Below, in pieces: positions 59,501 to 64,000 of a DNA stretch of 64,000 nt. Position 1 is the first letter of the stretch, and every line of letters begins with the position of its first letter. Origin of the DNA: CAYGVT01 sp964353355. GTDB lineage: Archaea > Thermoplasmatota > DTKX01 > GCA-020343715. The stretch lies in NCBI GenBank assembly GCA_964353355.1, contig CAYGVT010000133.1:62001-126000 (forward strand), written 5' to 3'. The notes beneath the pieces are model-generated. The model worked only from the letters and a program-made list of their open reading frames with translations. It searched no databases and was not told the origin of the DNA. The position numbers and the translations under genes were made by a program.

Positions 59501-60909
59501 CGGTTGATGTCGTCCGTGTTGAAGAGGATGAAGTCGTGCACGCTGTCGGCGAACATCGACGAGCCCACCTTGGGGATGAGCTCGACCCTGCAACGGGCCT
59601 GCTGGGTGTACACGTCCGGGATGGGCCATAGAAAGCCGCGGGCCGGTGCCGTCGCGCCCGAGATGAGGATCCAGTCGGCGCCCGAGTTCACCGAATAGTA
59701 GAGTTTGAATTGCTGTATATCGGAGTTCGAGCCTGTCGTCGACCAGGAGATGCGGTGCTGCTCGCCCGCCTTCCACATCACCCCGTGGTCGAAGGGGGGG
59801 TTTGGGTCGATGAGCGTGACAGTGAGCGTGTTGGGGTCGCTGATTATCCTGTTCGCGGCCGTGCTCTGGTCGCTCGCGAACGGCTGCCACTCGCTGTAGA
59901 GCAGCGTCGCCCGCACGTATACGTTCGAGGAATCCACGCCAGAGGGGATGCGCCAGGTGTGCGTGCCGTCGTTCACGGTGCAGAAGATGATGTTGAGCCA
60001 GTCCGCACCGCCGTTGGTGGAGTACTCGAGCGTGGTGCCGAGGATGGCGTTCTCGGGGTCGGAAGCGGTGCGCCACTCGACGACGTAGTCCGTGCCGCCC
60101 ACCAGCACGACGCCGCCGTCGGGCTTGAAGATGCTGACGGTGGGGGAGATGATCTGGATCAGGGGGCTGACGGCGGCGCCGGCGACATCGCCAGTCTTGA
60201 AGCGGAGCGCCTCGACCCGCAACTCGGCGAAGGCGCTCACGTAGTAGTCGGGCATCCACCATATCCAATTCTGCGTGGTCGGCACGTCGGAGAACCTGCC
60301 ACCCTCGAGCGGCTCGAACGCCCCCCAGCCCGAGCCGGAGTCCACGCGCCAGGTGAACCTCAGGCTCGCGACCGTGTGGTGGGGGTCGAACAGCTCCCAG
60401 GTCGTGAGGTTGTAGCTGCCGAAGGACACCACCGGGGGGACCGCCTTGAAGTAGATGAGGAGCCCCGGTTGGACGGCGAATTCCGCGTCCGACATGTCGC
60501 TCGCGTACTCCGTGTAGGGCTTAATCAGGGAGTCCCGCCAGATGACCTGGACCTTGCAGGCGGTCGAGTTGAGGCGCGGGTCGGCGAACCAGTCATACCA
60601 CCCCTGCCCGTGGGAAGGCCGATTCTGGAGGGTCGTGAGAGTGTCCCAGCTCACGCCCTTGTCGATGGAGAGCTGCACGATGATGAAGCCGCTCAGCCCC
60701 GAGATGGACCACCTGACCCTGACGGTTGCCCCTGAGATGATGTTCTCCCCGCCGTTCGGGGAGATGACCTCTATGCTGTAGGACGCGGCCTCCGCGGGCG
60801 GGACGGGCAGTACAGGGGTGAGCATGAGCGCGACTAGGGCGACGGTCACCAATCTAACGCACAGACCCCGACCGTCTCGACGACCGGACCTGGCAGGACA
60901 GATGGTCAT
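56542..60909 (-). CDS. Giant multidomain surface protein with papain/C39-like domain
   Basis: 1455 residues from the ATG at 60909, with GGAGGG 8 nt upstream and a TATA box at 60983-60992. Signal peptide; three Ig-like domains with 'SIDKGVSWDTL', 'STNGGADWLN', 'SVNSGADWIL' (residues about 30-460); a PKD/REJ-like domain (about 468-571); an IPT/TIG domain (about 572-660); a cysteine-peptidase-like domain with Cys in 'GECFGMSS' (about 752), His in 'AGAHAVVPYA' (about 856) and Asp/Asn in 'VYDSNRP' (about 877); two Fn3 domains (about 1190-1280, 1285-1375); TM helix (about 1385-1405); Pro-rich tail. Probably displayed on the cell surface for adhesion or proteolysis. Confidence 0.88.
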   Translation of the reverse strand: MTICPARSGRRDGRGLCVRLVTVALVALMLTPVLPVPPAEAASYSIEVISPNGGENIISGATVRVRWSISGLSGFIIVQLSIDKGVSWDTLTTLQNRPSHGQGWYDWFADPRLNSTACKVQVIWRDSLIKPYTEYASDMSDAEFAVQPGLLIYFKAVPPVVSFGSYNLTTWELFDPHHTVASLRFTWRVDSGSGWGAFEPLEGGRFSDVPTTQNWIWWMPDYYVSAFAELRVEALRFKTGDVAGAAVSPLIQIISPTVSIFKPDGGVVLVGGTDYVVEWRTASDPENAILGTTLEYSTNGGADWLNIIFCTVNDGTHTWRIPSGVDSSNVYVRATLLYSEWQPFASDQSTAANRIISDPNTLTVTLIDPNPPFDHGVMWKAGEQHRISWSTTGSNSDIQQFKLYYSVNSGADWILISGATAPARGFLWPIPDVYTQQARCRVELIPKVGSSMFADSVHDFILFNTDDINRPPNARASAPTTAMEDELVVLDGTASEDMDGDPMTYAWRQTSPSSPVITITDANKAQASFSISLTSYPVTFAFELQVSDGIEHDPMFDLLMVFPVSVEVRPRPPIIESIFPDTAWPGTLLTVNGYDLKGAELLIGGVSILRVLIDPMLPWNPDPDHNFTFQVPATVPHGLHTMTLRTMVAEVSSVQEVEFFPEPTWLFENAMGFHNPTTYTLSYPWDPWGTGRYRDAFGDDVYLSLWICIGLPWWDPWNGWVCLGYEIEEPFCPDPIAAIFYGAVFCWIARYGECFGMSSTALEFYHDTLNIDDYPPTTADSVSGLSNEGELRRHVDWRQGAQMSSEVLNTYLDTLIGGLIPSSEYTGLGAWMQMVKSSIDGGDLGVATMICSAGAHAVVPYAYEDVDSTHTRFYVYDSNRPLMSDPVTALDQCLWNTSENDHPPYIEVAKEGVYWDWSFIWPDGTVTTDEVGLAFVPWNVINGDRTLPLSVEGIIELLAGSAGVAVEDGSGGSVGYDGAGDLQWGIEGAAPLPLFSGLGQKVQNWYLPKGDYTTRVKGTGEGLYNWSWINNGTSAFDLESAEIKGTSEDSIAVSYADGNPYRGSMRYGTNDAEKEYTLAQVSKFGVRERVYRIKGADLTSTGEHEVGTNGNNTGIVFTNHGTVPTTFDVEFQHNVISDTVWNSSRRPTAPRLPTASRQGITVGPGETVTIRPLNWLDLDHTVVIIEGETVPGVPRDLAAMATGPQVTLTWATPASDGGWPVTGYAILRGDQQGNLTVLADATGTTYVDASVERGKTYWYAVRARNALGDGTATEAVSVLVPALTAPSAPTYLNVTEAGGKVTVRWGPPTDEGGSPVTGYKVLRGEGKGALSELATVGAAVTRYVDMTCRKGRTYSYAVVATNAVGDGQRTQEASAAIPGEGGGLPWLLIMVVIILLVAVIGLAMWARGRKKGAPPLAASPPTATLEPVAEPPPAADPPGGGEGGGTGEGAGPPPG

Positions 60910-60982
60910 TTGGTTCCCTCCGTTCGTATCCAGTCCCAGTCCCCCCGGGGATGAGAGTCGCCACAACTATGCGACCGAGCCG

Positions 60983-60992
60983 GTAATATACT
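60983..60992 (-). promoter_or_regulatory. TATA box of the giant surface protein gene
   Basis: Minus-strand AAGTATATTA, about 75-80 nt upstream of the ATG at 60909, giving a leader of about 50 nt with a GGAGGG ribosome site. Confidence 0.55.
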
Positions 60993-61041
60993 TTTCTAGG
61001 ATTGAGCGCTCCCAATGGGACCAAGGGGATTGGAGAGGCCA

Positions 61042-61536
61042 TCAGGCCTTACTGAAGGTGTCCGGCCGGGGCTCGACGAGCGCGCCCTCGCGGACCATCC
61101 CCTCCAGCGCCGTCGCCACCGCGTCCTCCTGCCAGCCGGCGGCGCCAAGCACCGCCAGGAGCTCCTCCGACGCGAAGCTCCCGCACTCCCGCGCGCACAG
61201 CAGGCCCACCGCAGCCTCGAGCTGGCCTTTGCGGCTCCTGGTGTTTGCCACCCGCGCCGCCACGGTCTCCAGCCCTGGAGGGACCTCCGGCCGCCCGTCC
61301 GCGCTCCGTGCGTGCCTGGCGTCGCGCTCGTACCGCTTGAACCCGTGCTCGAGCCGCGCGTTCATCTCCCCCACCATGCGCGCGAGCTCGGCCATGTCCT
61401 CCGTGCTGTGGTAGGCGCGCGCCCTCCTGCACTCCAGCTCCTTGCCGCAACGGGGGCAGGTGGCGGTCTTCTGGTCCTCCCTCACGCCGAGGGCACGCTT
61501 GCAGTGGGGGCACGCGATGACGATATGGACTGTCAT
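61042..61536 (-). CDS. Zinc-ribbon and winged-helix-like protein of unknown function
   Basis: 164 residues. An N-terminal zinc ribbon ('ACPHCKRALGV', 'TCPRCGKELEC'), a helical linker ('MAELARMVGEMNARLEHGFKRY', split) and a C-terminal helical domain ('FASEELLAVLGAAGWQEDAVATAL') that looks like a winged helix or MarR-like fold. Probably a nucleic-acid-binding protein. It lies 24 nt downstream of the Mrr-like gene on the same strand, suggesting a pair. Confidence 0.65.
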   Translation of the reverse strand: MTVHIVIACPHCKRALGVREDQKTATCPRCGKELECRRARAYHSTEDMAELARMVGEMNARLEHGFKRYERDARHARSADGRPEVPPGLETVAARVANTRSRKGQLEAAVGLLCARECGSFASEELLAVLGAAGWQEDAVATALEGMVREGALVEPRPDTFSKA

Positions 61537-61560
61537 GCCAGGGCCTCCCTGGGGGCTCGC

Positions 61561-62661
61561 CTAGTCCAGGTACTCCTCCTTGACGATGCGGCCGGTGTTG
61601 GCGTTCACTACCGCGACGCCCTGCGGCGCCTCGATGCACCACACCGGTACGTAGATGACGCCCCTGGCCCTCAGCTCGATGGCCCCGTCGCGCGGCTTGA
61701 CGTGCCGCTTCTCGAACACCGTCACCGAGCCCCGCTCCTCTACGCGCTCGACGGTCCGGGTGTGCAGGTCCTTGACGGCGCGGTTGGCCTGCTCGTAGGC
61801 GGCCATCGAGTCTATGGACGGCCTGAGCACGGAGGCCGCGCCCTCCGTGGGCGGCGTGGGCCGCACCGCGGGCGCCTGGTTCCACTCCTGCGCCTGGCCC
61901 GTGAGCGCGTTGACCGCGAGCGTGCCGTTGTTGCGCACCACGGGCGCGCCAGCCTCGTCCTCGAGCTCGAGCTGGTAGTCGAACATGTGGTACGGCACGA
62001 ACTGCAGGTCGCACCGTGGCGCCCCCTGCAACCGCGGGACCTTGGACTTGGCCTCCGAGGGCGTGAGCCGCACCTCGACGTACCGCTCGTCGCCGGGCGT
62101 GCGCGGCATGCCCACGTCCTCCGTGCGCAGGAACTCGAGGATGTCCGCCTGCCCCGTCGCCACGCCCTGGGGCTTGTGCTGCTGCACGGTCGCGGCACCG
62201 GCGGTCGCCGCCGTGCCGCTGGCGATGCCCGCCCGCTCCGCGTCTTCGATGGGCACGTCCTCCTCGACTGTGTCGGCCGGGCGCGCGCGCACCAGCTGGT
62301 AGTCCCCGAAAGGCAGCTCAGGCCCGCTCATCTCGCCCTCGGCGGACGCGAGCAGCGCCCGACCGAGCTCGAGCGAGAGCCGCTCGCGGTCCCAGAGCAC
62401 GACGCGGTAGCGCTCCATGAGGCCGCGCGCGCCCTGGGCGACGTCGCCGGTGTGCACCAGCAGCACGCGGTCGGCCCCGCGGCCGTCGGCCGCGCGTCGC
62501 AGCTCCTCTATGTAGGTCTCGTCGACGGTCTCGCGCTCGCCCTCTACGCGCACGAGCACGCGGATGGAGCCCTTGCTCGCGGAGAAGAAGCCGTCCTCGC
62601 GCCTGATGAGGAAGCCGTTGAACCGCAGCAGCTCCTCGACGAGGTCAGGTACAGTCCTCAA
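61561..62661 (-). CDS. Archaeal protein with restriction-endonuclease-like (Mrr/RecB) N-terminal domain
   Basis: 366 residues; the start appears to be a TTG at 62661. The N-terminal 110 residues ('VEELLRFNGFLIRREDGFFSAS', 'ADRVLLVHTGDVAQGARGLME') have the order of an Mrr-type nuclease fold, but the catalytic D...ExK is not clear, so the domain may be inactive. The remainder contains a repeated beta structure with 'VPYHMFDYQLELEDEAG' and 'GVIYVPVWCIEAPQG', likely a DNA- or protein-binding module. A CCTTAAAGG box lies about 45 nt upstream; it is part of recurring-element copy 3. Confidence 0.55.
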   Translation of the reverse strand: MRTVPDLVEELLRFNGFLIRREDGFFSASKGSIRVLVRVEGERETVDETYIEELRRAADGRGADRVLLVHTGDVAQGARGLMERYRVVLWDRERLSLELGRALLASAEGEMSGPELPFGDYQLVRARPADTVEEDVPIEDAERAGIASGTAATAGAATVQQHKPQGVATGQADILEFLRTEDVGMPRTPGDERYVEVRLTPSEAKSKVPRLQGAPRCDLQFVPYHMFDYQLELEDEAGAPVVRNNGTLAVNALTGQAQEWNQAPAVRPTPPTEGAASVLRPSIDSMAAYEQANRAVKDLHTRTVERVEERGSVTVFEKRHVKPRDGAIELRARGVIYVPVWCIEAPQGVAVVNANTGRIVKEEYLD

Positions 62662-62703
62662 AGCACCACCCAGCGCGACGGCCCGGCCATGGTGCGCCGC
62701 GGC

Positions 62704-62738
62704 CTTTAAGGTTTCGCATGGGGGGTAGGTGAATGTGG
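62704..62738. promoter_or_regulatory. Recurring regulatory element, copy 3
   Basis: CTTTAAGG, 13 nt, then GTAGGTGAATGTGG (62725-62738). The motif differs from copies 1 and 2 at two or three positions but keeps the spacing. Its TAAGG box coincides with the likely minus-strand TATA of the Mrr-like gene. On the + strand there is no gene before 62830, where mgtC ends. Confidence 0.4.
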
Positions 62739-62829
62739 ACCCATTCCTCCATGGCCAGGTGCTCAGAAGGGGAAGGTCCCGTCGCCCGACGGCCGATGTC
62801 CAGGTGGGGGGTGGCAGGCCGGCACGCCG

Positions 62830-63492
62830 TCAGTAGAACTCCACGCTCGTGACGCCTGGTATCTGCAGGATGCGCTCCGCGATCTTGGACCTGTCCTGGC
62901 CCTTGGTCTCCTTTAGCTGGATGTCGAGCACCAATGACCCGGCCCTATGGTCGGCCACCTCGATCTGGAAGTGGCCCACGTCGATGCCCAAGTCCTGGAA
63001 GACCCCGTCCATCTTGTTGATGAATCCAGGGGTCGAGTGGGCCGTGATGAGCAAGTTGGACCTGTGCTTGTGGATGTCAATGGCCACGTCCACACGCTCG
63101 ACCACGTAGAGCGTGAATAGCGTGAGCACGACCACCATGGCCGCTGGGACGTACATGCCCGCGCCCGTCGTGAGACCCACCGCGGCCGCCGTCCAGATGC
63201 ACGCGGCCGTCGTGAGCCCTTGGACGCTCGCGCCGTGGCGTATGATGCTGCCTGCGCCGAGAAAGCCGATGCCCGTGATGACGCCGGCGGCGATGCGGGT
63301 CGGGTCGGAGACCTGCGAGAACCTCTCGGCCCCGTCAATGGACAGCACCATGAGCAGGGACGTCGAGAGCGACACCAGCATGTGCGTGCGCAGCCCCGCC
63401 GTCTTCTTGTGCATCTCGCGCTCCAGGCCGATGAGCGCGCCGAAGAGGAGCGCGACGCCGAGCCGGATGGCGATTTCCTGTTCGGAGAGCAT
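62830..63492 (-). CDS. mgtC: MgtC/SapB family membrane protein
   Basis: 220 residues from the ATG at 63492; a GTATTTG box at 63520-63526 about 30 nt upstream indicates a leaderless start (a Met at 63534 is less likely). Four to five N-terminal membrane segments carry the family strings 'LLFGALIGLERE', 'GLRTHMLVSL' and 'GVITGIGFLGAGSI'. The C-terminal 80 residues form the ACT-like cytoplasmic domain of longer MgtC proteins. Roles in magnesium or membrane-potential adaptation are known for bacterial homologues. Confidence 0.9.
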   Translation of the reverse strand: MLSEQEIAIRLGVALLFGALIGLEREMHKKTAGLRTHMLVSLSTSLLMVLSIDGAERFSQVSDPTRIAAGVITGIGFLGAGSIIRHGASVQGLTTAACIWTAAAVGLTTGAGMYVPAAMVVVLTLFTLYVVERVDVAIDIHKHRSNLLITAHSTPGFINKMDGVFQDLGIDVGHFQIEVADHRAGSLVLDIQLKETKGQDRSKIAERILQIPGVTSVEFY

Positions 63493-63726
63493 CAGGCCCG
63501 TGCATTGGAGCGAGGACCTCAAATACATTGTCATGGCCCTAGGAGCAGGGGCATGCCAGTGGTCGACCCTGATCCGGCCCTGTCTAGGCGATCATACCAT
63601 CCATGCACCATACCCGGCCCCCACGACCTGCATTCAGGTACATGACCGGTCAGTGTAGCTGCCCGGTACCCGCACCGCAACCGTTTTCAACCTCTCTCCC
63701 GATTGCCTGAGCGAGGTGCACCCTCG

Positions 63727-64000
63727 ATGGCGAGCGCTTCCCGATGGATGGCCGTCCCGGCGGTCCTGGTCGCGGTGGTAGCTCTCGCGGTGGCATCCCT
63801 CGCCGGGGACCCCGGGTCCCCCGTGTTCGGCGCGGACCTCACCCCCGACCACGGGACGACCGGCGACCCCTTCAGCTTCTGCGTCACGGTCGAGGACCCG
63901 GACGGTCTCCTTGTGGTGGAGGTCCGATACTGGTACGGCAGCGGCACCGAGATCATCGCACCCATGAACTGGGAGCAGTCTCTCGGGCTCTGGGCGCACA
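63727..64000 (+). CDS. Secreted protein, N-terminal part (runs off the window)
   Basis: An ATG at 63727 opens a frame that continues past the right edge (91 residues visible). Signal peptide ('WMAVPAVLVAVVALAVASLAG') is followed by a short beta-rich region ('TTGDPFSFCVTVEDPDGLLVVEVRYWYG', split) like the Ig-type domains of the other surface proteins here. The C-terminus is not visible. Confidence 0.75.
   Translation, partial: MASASRWMAVPAVLVAVVALAVASLAGDPGSPVFGADLTPDHGTTGDPFSFCVTVEDPDGLLVVEVRYWYGSGTEIIAPMNWEQSLGLWAH

Overview
The window is GC-rich and looks archaeal, most likely a euryarchaeon of the Thermoplasmatota sphere; that placement is inference. The signs are: TATA-like boxes about 25-35 nt ahead of many starts with little or no leader; an Hjc-like resolvase; a bacterio-opsin-activator type (HTH_10) regulator; KorDABC and IorAB ferredoxin oxidoreductases; tRNA genes with encoded CCA; and many signal-peptide/Ig-PKD-Fn3/C-terminal-anchor surface proteins. 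No mcr or hydrogenase catalytic genes are present.

Left part (1-10.8 kb): after the tail of an unidentified gene comes a tight eight-gene + strand operon: hdrC, hdrB, hdrA, mvhD, an FrhB/FdhB-like flavoprotein, a fumarate reductase iron-sulfur subunit, a fumarate reductase flavoprotein and a 1000-residue protein holding two HdrA-like flavin modules. It predicts a soluble flavin-based bifurcating or confurcating complex joining F420/ferredoxin-type carriers, a disulfide and fumarate/succinate. This is the strongest candidate for a new system.

11-24.9 kb: an ABC exporter whose permease carries two PKD domains, a YHS protein, a GNAT acetyltransferase, an FTR1 iron permease, transporters, an M24 peptidase, cysS with a tRNA-Cys just upstream on the same strand, a thiolase-like protein with Ser at the usual Cys position paired with a DUF35 protein, an MFS carrier and an aryl-CoA ligase.

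24.9-32.8 kb: energy metabolism from 2-oxoacids. korDABC and iorAB-paaK oxidise 2-oxoacids and aryl-pyruvates to CoA thioesters with reduced ferredoxin; an acyl-CoA dehydrogenase and an MFS carrier follow. With the Hdr/Tfr operon this suggests a peptide- or organic-acid-fermenting heterotroph that must dispose of reduced ferredoxin (inference).

33-47.4 kb: cell-surface and uptake genes: an acidic Trp-repeat surface protein, an M14 carboxypeptidase with Ca-binding-type inserts, a lactate permease, an Hjc-like nuclease, tRNA-Val, and a 1505-residue membrane-anchored protein with three arrays of exactly eleven HxH motifs.

47.5-64 kb: OGG-type glycosylase, cupin, glutaredoxin plus ferredoxin:thioredoxin reductase, an SDR, a free-standing zinc ribbon resembling the tail of the B12-dependent ribonucleotide reductase encoded nearby, PrsW-like and transglutaminase-like membrane proteins, a 1455-residue papain/C39-like surface protein, zinc-ribbon and Mrr-like proteins, MgtC, and the start of a secreted protein. 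A 14-nt motif at fixed spacing from a TAAGG box occurs three times (50.8, 54.1, 62.7 kb).
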